The position numbers were made by a program, and so were the translations under genes. Shown here piece by piece: positions 20,819-30,770 of a stretch of 64,000 bases of DNA. Source of the DNA: Entomortierella parvispora (taxonomy: Eukaryota > Mortierellomycota > Mortierellomycetes > Mortierellales > Mortierellaceae); contig OY752148.1 in NCBI GenBank assembly GCA_963573315.1, positions 1,789,263-1,853,262 on the forward strand. The letters are read 5' to 3'. Position 1 is the first letter of the stretch. Every line of letters starts with the position of its first letter. The notes below the pieces were generated by a model. It was not told where the DNA came from. It made no database searches and saw only the letters and a program-made list of their open reading frames with translations.

Positions 20819-22210
20819 TCAAGAATACGTAGAAAAAGATCGCAAATTTGGCCATATCCGATGCACCCATGAGTCAGGATTTGTGCCGTCTTTAATGTAG
20901 CGGATGGTACCTTTGACCCAATACTTTGACGAGGCTCCGTCGTCCCATTGAATAAGTGTCGGATCGAGTCCAGAGGCCTCCTCCCCATGCAACTTTACAA
21001 ACTCTAGTTTCTTCAAGTGACTCAATTGCTCAAACATGAGTCGACTCTTCTCATGGGTTTCATGAACAAACTCGAGCGTGAAATTTGTGAGTCGAGTGCA
21101 AATCCAACCCAGAGGTCCCTGTCCGTGTGTGAATCTGTTGTAAGGGGACAAAGTCACTTGGCTGAGTAAAGGTATCTTCCCGATTTCATACTCCTTTGAC
21201 TCGAACGTTTGCAAGTTGGGGCACGATATCAAGATGAGGTGATTGTCGCTACTCGTCACCTCTTTCCAACCTCGAAGGTTCAACCGCTCCAGCGTGCTAA
21301 AATGTTTCGACAGTGGTCCCGCCACGAGCCCTATTGTGCTGTCACGTTCCCTGTATCTCGTGTCCTGGAATCCTTTCAATGGAGGGAAGGCTGTCAGAAA
21401 CGCACCAACCCAATTGTCTGCAGATGATTCACTCGCTAATGACAGATGGATGTAAATGGAGGTCTCTCGAAGTCGAGAGAGCGACTGAAAGAGGTTCCGC
21501 AAGGCTTCTGGACCCATGTCGTCCACATCCTCTGATAAAATTCTGAATTCCCACTGCAGAGTCTCCAGGTTTTTGCAGGCTGATACGAGTTGCATCTGCC
21601 TCGAAGCAGAGTGTAATGGAGATAATACGGTCAGATGCCGCATTGTGAGTAGCATCTTGTCGTGGGGTACAGGTTCCTTTGGGAAGGCTGGGATGGAGCC
21701 ATTGAGTAATCTCAATCGTGTCAATCCTTGACAGACCTTCAAGAATAATACCCAGTTGTCACCGCAGTTTTCAGCTGGAGGGTACGAGAATGCTTGGCCT
21801 TGTACGACAAGTTCTTGCCAAAACGGGTGAACAGACATGATATCCACCAGTAGATTGGGGGTCATGTTGTGGGTGACGAGTTTGACCAATTCGGGATTCT
21901 GTTGCAGCAACGCAGTCCAGATCGGGGGCACAGCAAAATTATGGTCCCATGTTACCTCCAGCTCTTGCACGCGGGTAAAAGATCCTGTTGGGAGATGTTT
22001 GACTGCGTTGTCAAACATTGGGAGTCGAAGTTTGCGAACATGAAGAGGATGGCTCACGATACCGGCAGACCACACATTCTTGTCGTTTATCTCCCGGTAG
22101 AGACTAGGTGTGAAGGTGTGGTTCCAAGACTGGCTGACAAGCGCACAAGCACATAGATCATGGTGATTCAAGTACTTGGCGACTTCAAAGCGTATTTCAG
22201 GAATATTCAT
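20819..22210 (-). CDS. F-box-like/LRR protein, 463 aa (second subfamily)
   Basis: Intact, intronless. The ATG at 22210 (MNIPEIRFEVAKYLNHHDLC) was chosen because it begins the F-box-like motif; the upstream in-frame codons are a Pro/Ser-rich translated leader. The F-box occupies residues 1-45 (ALVSQSWNHTF), followed by LRR-like segments (VQELEVTW, LVKLVTHN, LERLNLRGW). It shares layout and motifs (PLGWICT, ETHEKSRLMF, LIQWDD) with the next gene at 22661 and is more distant from the 12-20 kb members. Probable SCF adaptor of unknown specificity. Confidence 0.8.
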   Translation of the reverse strand: MNIPEIRFEVAKYLNHHDLCACALVSQSWNHTFTPSLYREINDKNVWSAGIVSHPLHVRKLRLPMFDNAVKHLPTGSFTRVQELEVTWDHNFAVPPIWTALLQQNPELVKLVTHNMTPNLLVDIMSVHPFWQELVVQGQAFSYPPAENCGDNWVLFLKVCQGLTRLRLLNGSIPAFPKEPVPHDKMLLTMRHLTVLSPLHSASRQMQLVSACKNLETLQWEFRILSEDVDDMGPEALRNLFQSLSRLRETSIYIHLSLASESSADNWVGAFLTAFPPLKGFQDTRYRERDSTIGLVAGPLSKHFSTLERLNLRGWKEVTSSDNHLILISCPNLQTFESKEYEIGKIPLLSQVTLSPYNRFTHGQGPLGWICTRLTNFTLEFVHETHEKSRLMFEQLSHLKKLEFVKLHGEEASGLDPTLIQWDDGASSKYWVKGTIRYIKDGTNPDSWVHRIWPNLRSFSTYS

Positions 22211-22660
22211 AGTTCTTGGTGAGAAGTGTGCGTAAGTGGGGATAGCTGAGGGAGAAAGAGGAGAAACAGATGGACGGATAGATGGGATGGAAAAGAGTGC
22301 AGGATGAAAGAAGGAGGGATAGGGCAAGGAGTGCACGGAACAAGGAATGGATGATGGATGGATGTGATGCATCATGCATGTGGTGCACATCTTTTTGGAG
22401 CACACTCGTCTTCACGTTCGTCAAGATATGCGCCACCAATTGAGTTGACATCTCGCAGTAACTGCTTGATCACTCTACGAACATTTTTCCTTTCCTTCTT
22501 GACCTACTCGTCCAGTGAGTGACAGACTATAGCCCGAAACCATCTCATCCTTTTCATTCCCATTATTCAAACCAACGGGGCGCTTCCGTAACCAAGAACC
22601 AACTCGGGGGAATTGAAAGTGGCGCTTTTTATTTTCCAGTGATAGCCCTTGACGAATTGT

Positions 22661-24022
22661 TCAATAATAAGTACAAAAGTTGCGCATCTTTGGCCAGGTC
22701 GTTAGCATCCACGGGTAATCATCAACGTCAACTGAGGCTCTTGGCCAATCTCTGGCCAAACTCTCGTCATCCCATTGAATAAGCGATGGAACAAGTCCCG
22801 GTGGAACAAAACTAAGAACAACAGATCGAAGATTCTCCATGCAACACAACTGATCAAACATGAGTCGACTCTTCTCGGGGGTTTCATGATGATACTTCAG
22901 AAAGAGATGTCTTAGCTTGGTGCAAACCCAACCCAGAGGTCCCAATCTGCTTTTAGAGCGATTATCAGAGAAAATCTCATTGGGCACAAGTATTATCTCC
23001 CCGACTTTGTACCTCCCGGCCGAAAACCCCTGCAAACTAGGGCATGATGTCAAAATGAGGTGACTGTCCTCGCTTGCCATCCCTTTCCACTCTCCAACCG
23101 TCAAATACACCAAGCTCGCGAAATGTCTCGACAATGGCCCATCCGCAAGTCCTGGAGTGACTACTGTCCCTGAGTCATCTTGGAATTCCATCAGTGGAGG
23201 GAGGACCATCAGCAACTCTCGCATCCAATCCGTTCCGAATCCAGGCCTTTGAAAGTCAAACCACAGGGTAAACGTAATCTTTTCAAGTCGATCGAGTGAC
23301 CGAAAGACTGTCTGGAAGACTTTTAAATCAATGTCGATGTCCGAGGGCGATAAAATTTCCAAATACCACTTCAAAATTTCTAGGTTTTTGCAGGCAGATA
23401 TGATCCGTAGTTGACTCAAGACCGAGTTTGTTCGAATTTTCATGTCCAAATGTCGCATTGCAGGCAAATTCGTTGCGAGTGGCGGCTCCGAGAACTGTCC
23501 AGAGTACTCTGGGATCCTGCAAAGTGACAAACACAGCTGAGTCAATCCTTGAAAAACCTTCCAGAGCCATTGCCAACAGTCATCACTATTCTTTGTGGGA
23601 AAGTCACAGTAGAGAACATGAAGATCTTGTAAATTGGGGCAGAGGGATATAATGTCCTCCAGCAAACGATAACTCATGAGATCGGCTTTGAGTTTGACAA
23701 GTTTAGGATTCCGTTGTAACACGCTGGCCCATATCGGAGTGACCGAGTCACCTTCATTCATAGTGACCTCCAACTCTTGCACATGAGTGAGGGGCCCTGC
23801 CTGGAGATGCTGGATTTCAACATCATACAAGGGGAGTCGGAGAATACGGGCGTGGACAGAATGTTGCGCAACGCCGACCGCTTTAGAGTTCAATTCGGTA
23901 ATTTCGCGGTAGAGCAGAGATGTGAAGGTGCCGTTCCAAGCCCGGCAGACGAGCACACAGGAGCATAGATCAGACGGGCCCAAGTAGGTGGCAATTTTAA
24001 AGAGAATTTCAGGAATGTACAT
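22661..24022 (-). CDS. F-box-like/LRR protein, 453 aa (second subfamily)
   Basis: Intact, intronless paralogue of the 20819-22210 gene. The start at 24022 (MYIPEILFKIATYLGPSDLC) matches its partner's; the longer in-frame extension upstream runs through a (GA)n microsatellite and is not credible. F-box at residues 1-45 (VLVCRAWNGTF); LRR-like body; shared motifs PLGWVCT, ETPEKSRLMF and SLIQWDD near the C-terminus. It is the last array member before tubulin cofactor E. A likely substrate receptor of an SCF ligase. Confidence 0.8.
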   Translation of the reverse strand: MYIPEILFKIATYLGPSDLCSCVLVCRAWNGTFTSLLYREITELNSKAVGVAQHSVHARILRLPLYDVEIQHLQAGPLTHVQELEVTMNEGDSVTPIWASVLQRNPKLVKLKADLMSYRLLEDIISLCPNLQDLHVLYCDFPTKNSDDCWQWLWKVFQGLTQLCLSLCRIPEYSGQFSEPPLATNLPAMRHLDMKIRTNSVLSQLRIISACKNLEILKWYLEILSPSDIDIDLKVFQTVFRSLDRLEKITFTLWFDFQRPGFGTDWMRELLMVLPPLMEFQDDSGTVVTPGLADGPLSRHFASLVYLTVGEWKGMASEDSHLILTSCPSLQGFSAGRYKVGEIILVPNEIFSDNRSKSRLGPLGWVCTKLRHLFLKYHHETPEKSRLMFDQLCCMENLRSVVLSFVPPGLVPSLIQWDDESLARDWPRASVDVDDYPWMLTTWPKMRNFCTYY

Positions 24023-24146
24023 CCCTTTTCGTTGATAAAAGGAAAAAGGGATAGGGGAGGAAGAGTGAGAAAGGAGTAGGGTAGGGAGAGAGAGAAGATA
24101 AAAAAAACGAGGGATGGATGGAAGGATGGATGGCGAGGGGTGGAAG

Positions 24147-24197
<51 letters not shown>

Positions 24198-24669
24198 GGA
24201 CGGACGGGAGAAGGAGAAAGGGGGAGAAAGGGGTGTCGACGGTCAGTGCAGAACACATCGCTGAGCTCGGACCACCGTCTGAGAGTCGACGTTGTCGCGT
24301 CTTGTCCAGCCTGAGCTGCGTCAAATAGCAACTTTATTTTCATCACAAATCTCAATTCACTAATATTAATGGTCAGAGGAATGGAGAATGGACAAGGAGA
24401 GAGAAGGAGAGGAGGAGATGAAGGGGAATGAATGCTGGGATGAATTGATTCGGGAAAGAGAAGAGGCACAGTGGTTGGCCTTGAAGCATGGGCGTCTCAC
24501 AGTTGCTTCAAAGTGGCACAGAAATTTTGACAACGCACTGTTCCACGCGCCGATGTGGGCAACATGAAAAGAGACATGATCAGGACTAAGATCGAAGGGG
24601 CAACGAAAAGAAAATGTAGCATTTTATGTTGTGCGGAGGGTATAAACAAAACATCAATGGTTCTCACGC
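24023..24669. other. intergenic with (GA)n tract
   Basis: Leader and promoter of the minus-strand F-box gene, then the 3' flank of TBCE. A weak INISELRF block on the minus strand near 24350-24360 resembles the MNIPEIRF start of the 22.2 kb gene and may be a 5' relic. Confidence 0.5.
24151..24196. repeat. (GA)n microsatellite
   Basis: About 23 copies of GA in the 5' leader of the 22661-24022 gene. Confidence 0.95.
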
Positions 24670-27276
24670 CTACTTCTTTGTCTTGTCCATGACAATGAGC
24701 TCTACTCCATCCGCGACATCGTAATAAGAAATCTCGCGTAGATCATCCGCAAGGTGGACAGTGACCTATCGGTTGGCACCCAAAAAGAAACGGTGCTGTT
24801 CCATCAGTCTCAGAACAATCTCCACAGCAGTCAGTAACGACTTTACCAAGCGGACAAAATAAACAGCAATACACATTACCTTGACATTCTCATAGTCGAG
24901 ATCGTTGGTCAAAAAGACAATTTCCTGGCGCAGGGATGGAATCTTGAGCAGCTTTTGAGCCAAGTTCTTCAGGTTCTTCACTGTCATGGTTCCAAGAATG
25001 TTGCGCTGGACTGAGGCCTTGACTGGGCCGTCGATACTGTTTTTGGAGACTAAGGTGACGGCTGATGAAAACGCAGTTTTCAAAGAAAAGGACGTCAGAA
25101 TGTTACATCACGTTGAATGACAATCTTTGAGAGAATCAAAAAGCGAGGACCACACACGTACCGAGGAGACGGTCCTTTAGGATATCGCTGGTTGCCTTGC
25201 GAGATTCATCACTAACATCGGGACGACCGTGCACTATTTGAACAGGAAAATGGATATAAAAGGAATTAGGCATCCATTTACAAAATATGGACGGCAATTT
25301 TGAGTACTATGATATTACCTTCACAAAGTTCCTCAAAACGAGGGTGAGACCTTTTGACCTCATGAGGTTGCATGCCAAGGGTGGCGAGCGCCACATTCTT
25401 CAAGTAATAGAGCTCAGCATTCATCCTATCTTTTGTCGTGACCTGTTTTTTTTTTTTTTTTTTTTTTTTTTTTGACAAAAGCGATGAACCCCACAGTCAG
25501 CAAAGAGAAAAAAAATGTAAGTGCCTTCGTACCAAAAGCGGAATCGAATAGCTTTACCTCTGTCCCATTAAGTTGTTGGATATGGGCCATACGGGCAATG
25601 GTCGTTGTACGAGCCGACTCATTGTGGGTACCGCCTTGTGGGTTCGACTCTGAGTTCAGAATGGGGTTGTTTCCAAACCATACGTCAGCCAAGGACTTGT
25701 ATTTCCCCAAGTTGTCGACACTGGCCCAATCCTGGACAAGATTGTCAGAAAGACGAATGGACTTCAAAATTTTAAAGTCGCTGGCATCATGAGGTCCTTC
25801 AATAATCTCGATCTTGTTTTCAGACAGATCTAGGGTCTTGAGCCTATGACACGATCGAGCACTGACGCGTTAAAAAAGAAGTGCTGTGCCGATCTCATGT
25901 TATTTTGAACGAGGTTGGTATTGTGCATGGTACCTGGGAAGATGAGATAGACGCAAGATCTGGTTCCAATCACTGAAGAGATTGCCTTCGAGATGCAAAT
26001 CCTCAAGTCTGGCAAATCCATTCACTTTCTGGGTAGAGACAGGCAACGAGACGTCCACTTTCCCAAGCGCTGTCAACATATTAAAGCCGATCTGCAGCAT
26101 CTCGAGATTTGGGAACGACGACTCTAACAGCTCGAACTTGGATTGAAGAACAAGAATGTCAATGCAACTGGGTATCCTGAGGAGAGAGCGGCTTGGCAAA
26201 GTTTTTGAGTAAGTACGGCGATCCTAATTACCTGATCCCACGTAAAGTAAATTCGGTTTACTGCGAGACAACGAAGAGTGGCAAATGAATGTGCGAGTAA
26301 CGGTGGTTCGACCAATGGAAGAAATCGATTACGGCTGGTTGAGTTGATAGGGTGGCCTAGTTAGCCATTGTCACGAGCTTCACAGACGTGTTCATTTAGA
26401 GCTTACTTTAGTCGCAAGATGTCAAGCTTCTTGAGAGGGGCACAGATGTTGGCGACGTCTTGCCAAGTTGACACAAGCGATGATGAGAGGTCGAGATCCT
26501 CGATATCTGAAGGTTATTTATGATTAGTTCTTATACTTTACTATAGTTCACAGCCTGACTTACAGCCTGATCATACACGCAAAGGTTTTTCATACCTGGA
26601 CATGCAGCAAGAGTCTCGTCATAGTCTGCAGCGGTGGCAACATTCGTGTGGGCTAATCCGATGACCTTCATGAGATGAAGTTTGCTGAGCGGTACGATTA
26701 GGCGAAGGGAAGGGGAAAACTAATGATTAGACTACGTCCTTTTGGGGGGATCAGGCAAAGGACATGCACAAGAGATGGCGCTTACCGATTTCTGTCTTTG
26801 ATGCGGTCAAAATCAAAGATGTCGACCTTGATATTGGATTCGCCGAGGAACAGGTCCGTTGCCGTCTTTTCGTTGTCCACATAGCGCTCTTTTAGGATCT
26901 GGAGCAGACTTTGACCAGTGTTGATCTTGTTTGAGAATCGAGTGAAGCTTCCGGTACCAGGGAAGCTAGTCAAAGACGGAGAAAACGACATGATGTGAGC
27001 ATTTGATTTCGTTTGCACACGAAAATAAAAAGTTTGGATCGTAGAGACATGGCGGTGTGCTGCTTACAGGCATTGAAAGTACTGGACGCCCTTGTTCTCG
27101 CCCGAGTGCTTGCCGCGCTGAACGTCGTCCCACTCGACACCGATCCATTCGCCCGAGGTCCCGGGTACCTGGCCGAGAAAGCGCACGGTGCCGCGATAGC
27201 CCTCGGTCTCGATTCGCTGTCCAAGCACGAGCTGTGGCTTGGAGGAAGCCTCTGTCATGGTCACGTCCTTGGTCAT
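24670..27276 (-). CDS. TBCE: tubulin-folding cofactor E
   Basis: Eleven exons: 27276-27068, 26965-26786, 26684-26596, 26506-26407, 26334-26232, about 26176-25934, 25843-25558, 25442-25319, 25233-25162, 25061-24880, 24765-24670. Order of parts fits the family: an N-terminal CAP-Gly domain (YRGTVRFLGQVPGTSGEWIGVEWDD, GKHSGENKGVQYFQC), leucine-rich repeats (IEDLDLSSSL, LKTLDLSENKIE), a connecting segment with HPRFEELCE, and a ubiquitin-like C-terminus (VTVHLADDLREISYYDVADG). TBCE binds alpha-tubulin and drives heterodimer assembly with cofactors A-D in the cytosol. All joins keep frame except exon 5 to exon 6, where the obvious GT and AG sites are one base out of phase. Product about 560 aa, usual for the family. 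Confidence 0.88.
25446..25473. repeat. 28-base poly-T inside a TBCE intron
   Basis: On the coding (minus) strand this is a poly-A run directly before the CAG acceptor of TBCE exon 8, replacing the usual polypyrimidine tract. Confidence 0.9.
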
Positions 27277-27887
27277 GGATGGATGGAAGGAAGGAAAGAA
27301 GGAAGGGAGAAAGGGAGGGATGAAGCGAGAAAGAAGGAAAGCAAGGAAGGAAGGAGGAAATGGAGGAAAGAAGAAAAGAGGAGAGGAAGGAATGGGAAGA
27401 ATGGATGAACAAACAAGCAGAAAGAGGTACAAGAGATGGATGAATCGCCCAACAGCAGCAAGCAGGCAAAGGGCTCCTTTTTATGCTGTGTGTGATTGAG
27501 TGTGTGTGTCTCCAGTGCAAATCGCTGCGCTCGACAAGACCAAAACAGGGACAGGGACAGGGACAGAGACAGAGACAGGGACAGAGTCTTTCTGTGTGCT
27601 GTGATCATTGTGTGGTGGGAAACGGATTTCTCGCTCACCTGTCTGCCTCTCCGACAAACAACAAGAGAGAAGGATCCGTCCGAGGTCGTGCGCCAAGACA
27701 ATTAGAGTGCGCTTTTTCACACCTCTGTCCCTCCCCTCCACTTATTGGTCGACTCCCTTTCATTCTCAACCCTCCGCTCTTGGCCATTGCCTTTTCTTCT
27801 TCTTCATCTCCTCCCTGGTCTCTCTTTCCCATCCACTTCTCTCTCCATCAACCCCCTCTTTCATTCTTTCTCTCTCTTCACCTCCTC
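27277..27887. other. divergent promoter of TBCE and the membrane protein gene
   Basis: Holds GGAA-type purine-rich sequence next to the TBCE start, a hexanucleotide GGGACA array (27545-27586) and a C/T-rich leader before the ATG at 27888. No gene is needed here. Confidence 0.6.
27545..27586. repeat. GGGACA/GAGACA hexanucleotide array
   Basis: About seven tandem copies of GGGACA or GAGACA in the divergent promoter. Confidence 0.85.
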
Positions 27888-30187
27888 ATGGACTCCAAAA
27901 AGAGTCTTCAAGACTCCGACCCATGGAACTCACATGTCGAGCAAGAGATCTTTGGCAACCAACCTCCCTTCGCTGCCAGCTCAAACACTTACCCCGACTC
28001 TAAAGCCGAGCAAGAGGTCTTTGGCCACCAAGCGCCCTATGCCGCCAATGTGGAGCAAGAGGTCTTTGGTAACCAACCTCCCTTCGCTGCTGGCTCCAGT
28101 ACTCTTCCCGACCCCCCTCAGGACCACCTGCTCCAACGCAAGTACCAAGACGAAGGTGAAGAAGAGGCCCCATATCTGGCCCATCCTTACCAACCCCACA
28201 TGATACCTCCGCAAAAGGCGATACACCCCACAGCGCCATCCACAGGGACGGATGCCTTCAGTGCCAACAATTGTACGTCCGAGAAATAGAACATCTGTCA
28301 ACTCTGTGGAATATCCTTGGCGCGTAGTGATACTAACGTTCCTTGTTCTAATGCAGTTCCATCAGAGGCGCCGCCAATGTATAGTTCCGAACCCAGCACA
28401 GTTCCACCAGTGACACACACAATCGCCGCGCCTCTGGCGCGCCCTCAGAGTCAACAGTCGCCACAGGAAGATGACCACTCGACCCCATTTCCCCTTCAAT
28501 CGCCCGAGATCTCCCCTCGGACAATGAGGTCGTTGCCCTCTCTGCAACAGCCTGCACCACAGTCTCCAAACCTGCCCACGGACCATGCCAGCGCGTCGTA
28601 TCCGAATCATCCTCCACTGCAACAACAACACTACCGGCAACAACAACAACAACAGCCATACCAATACTCACCCCAATCCTATGGTGCTGTCTCTCCTCAG
28701 GTGCCTGCTGTCCCCCGACAGAGTCGATCTTTGAGGAGGCAGGACTCTAGCAGTAGCACCTACAGCAGTGGCGGCAGTGATTATGACGGCTCAGAAGACA
28801 ACGAACTCCTCTCTGGCAGACAACGTAAAAACAAATACCCAATCCGTTGCAAAAATGGAAAGTCAAGGTGCTCAAAACGCAACATTTTCCTGGTCTTCCT
28901 CACCGGAATGTTGATTTATTACTGTCTGTTTGTGGTAAGTGAAAGGACAAGACGGTTGGGGGCACCAGTCGTGGACAACCTAGTATTTCACTCCCAATAT
29001 GCTGACCCTTCTTTCTTTCCTTGAATATAGCTCATGGAGGACCCCTGTGAAACGGCAAAGAAACTGGAAACAGAAGAGGAAAACTACTCCTTTATGTACA
29101 CTGAAAACACGACCATCTCGCTCAGTATTCTGGATGGCATCGTAAGTTGCTTGCCTTACTGATAGAATTTCATGGTCTGAAGTGCTGTTATTGACACTCG
29201 TTTTATTACCAACACAAAACTAGCCGGGAAATATCTTGGTCAGGGAAAATGACGATTGGGGAGACAGAGTGGTCTGGATCAATGTTTTCTCGACCTCGGC
29301 CGACCACAATGTGATTGACGATATTAGCCTCGACTTTAATCTATTCCCTTATGTGGATGCCGTGAAATGGACTACACATCTTCAGCCTGGAAAGGGTAGC
29401 CCAGAAAAGCTGCTCAGGAGGATCAAAAGGACCTGTACTCGATCCGACACTGTCATCACCCTCCCTAAAGACAACAAAGGTGTCCGATCCATCAGCTTGG
29501 TCACCACTCAAGGAGATATAAGGGTGCAATGGGAAAATTCTCAAACAACCTCCGAAGAGACCTCAATTCATGCTACGAATGGCAGTGTTGTCTTGAATGG
29601 TCTGAATACCAAGAGAAAAACTGACATTGTTGTCTCCGGCGTGGGATCTGTGAGTGGAATTGTCAGCACAACTGATCAAGTCATCGTTTCTACAGATGCG
29701 GGACACATTGATCTTGAATTGGACACGGACGTGGGCTTGGTTGGAGATCCTCAAAAGAACTTGGACGTCAGTCTCTCTACCAAGATAAAGGGCCACATCA
29801 ACCTTGTACATGTAAGTGATATACTCCCTTCTTCTCTCATTCTTTGTCTCTCTATCTTCCAACAACCACTTTCTGTTTCTTCGAGGTACTCTGACTAAAT
29901 GAAACTTCCTTCACGCTCCATAGACAAGAAACTATTCGGGATATTTCGCGCTCAATTCAGGACTTGGCGATGCTGTCCTAATGTATCCACAAAATAGTTC
30001 CACGCCTGTCTTCACCAAAAAATCAAATGCTCATATTGAAGGATGGATCACTGAGGACGGATCCGAGCCAGGAAGTGATATTCCAGTCGTAAAGGCATCG
30101 ACCTACGAAGGGTCTATCAACATGGCCATCCTCGATAGTTCTATGCCAAGAGGACATGCTTTGGAAAAGCTTGAGCCAAAGGATTGA
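27888..30187 (+). CDS. type II membrane protein with disordered N-terminus and lumenal/extracellular beta domain, 641 aa
   Basis: Five exons (27888-28272, 28357-28934, 29031-29141, 29224-29811, 29924-30187), all GT-AG, frames continuous. Residues 1-290 are Pro/Gln/Ser-rich and include three near-identical repeats of EQE(I/V)FGNQPPFAA near the start. One membrane helix (IFLVFLTGMLIYYCLFV) follows a Lys/Arg/Cys-rich stretch, predicting an N-in topology. The C-terminal 300 residues are beta-rich (VRSISLVTTQGDIRV, GSVVLNGLN, SGVGSVSGIVSTTDQVIVST), resembling the repeated strands of DUF4097-type beta-helical adhesin folds. No family name is certain. A degraded copy of its last exon lies at about 33066-33190. 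Confidence 0.78.
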
Positions 30188-30770
30188 ACTATCATACAAG
30201 ATAAAAAATAAAAAATACTAATGTAATAACTGCAATCACTCATCACCTATGCAAAGTTGCCCAGAATGACTAGGGCGACCGACCCATTTGTCCCAGTCTA
30301 GCCGAGATCATAGCCCGAAGGAATTGGGCCAAGTTTTGACAGGTTCTCTTTCTACCAAAGGAGTGAAGGGTCCCTTGATGAAAATGGCGGCGTTCACATC
30401 CGAGGATAGCCGCAAACGCTCGTGGGGCACAGGCCTTATAATTGCTTTCCGTTGCGCTGCACTTGAACACTACTCTTGTCCATTTGTGCATCATGCTCTC
30501 AACCATCAGAAAGAAGGTTTTCGCAAAGGCCGCTTGGCCATGGTTTCTCAACTCCGTCCATCCTCAACTTTTTCCCCCTCTTTCTTTCCTTGTCTTTTTT
30601 TTTCCTCTTTCCCATCCGCCCAGCACTTTTTTCATTCTTCCCACACACCCCCACTCGCTATTCCCATCCATCTTGAAACCACCATTACAGCAGTGTCCTC
30701 CACCTCTTCCACCTCTTCCGCCTCTTCCACCTCTTCCACCTTCCAACAAGCAAGCAATCGTATTTTACAC
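30188..30770. other. spacer and monooxygenase promoter
   Basis: 3' flank of the membrane protein gene and C/T-rich leader of the monooxygenase, including five tandem copies of a 9-base CTCTTCCAC unit (30697-30745). Parts align with 33190-33505. Confidence 0.6.

Noticed and set aside
24023-24469. In-frame 149-codon N-terminal extension of the F-box gene at 22661
   Set aside because: Runs through a (GA)n tract as poly-Leu-Ser; the F-box motif begins exactly at the ATG at 24022.
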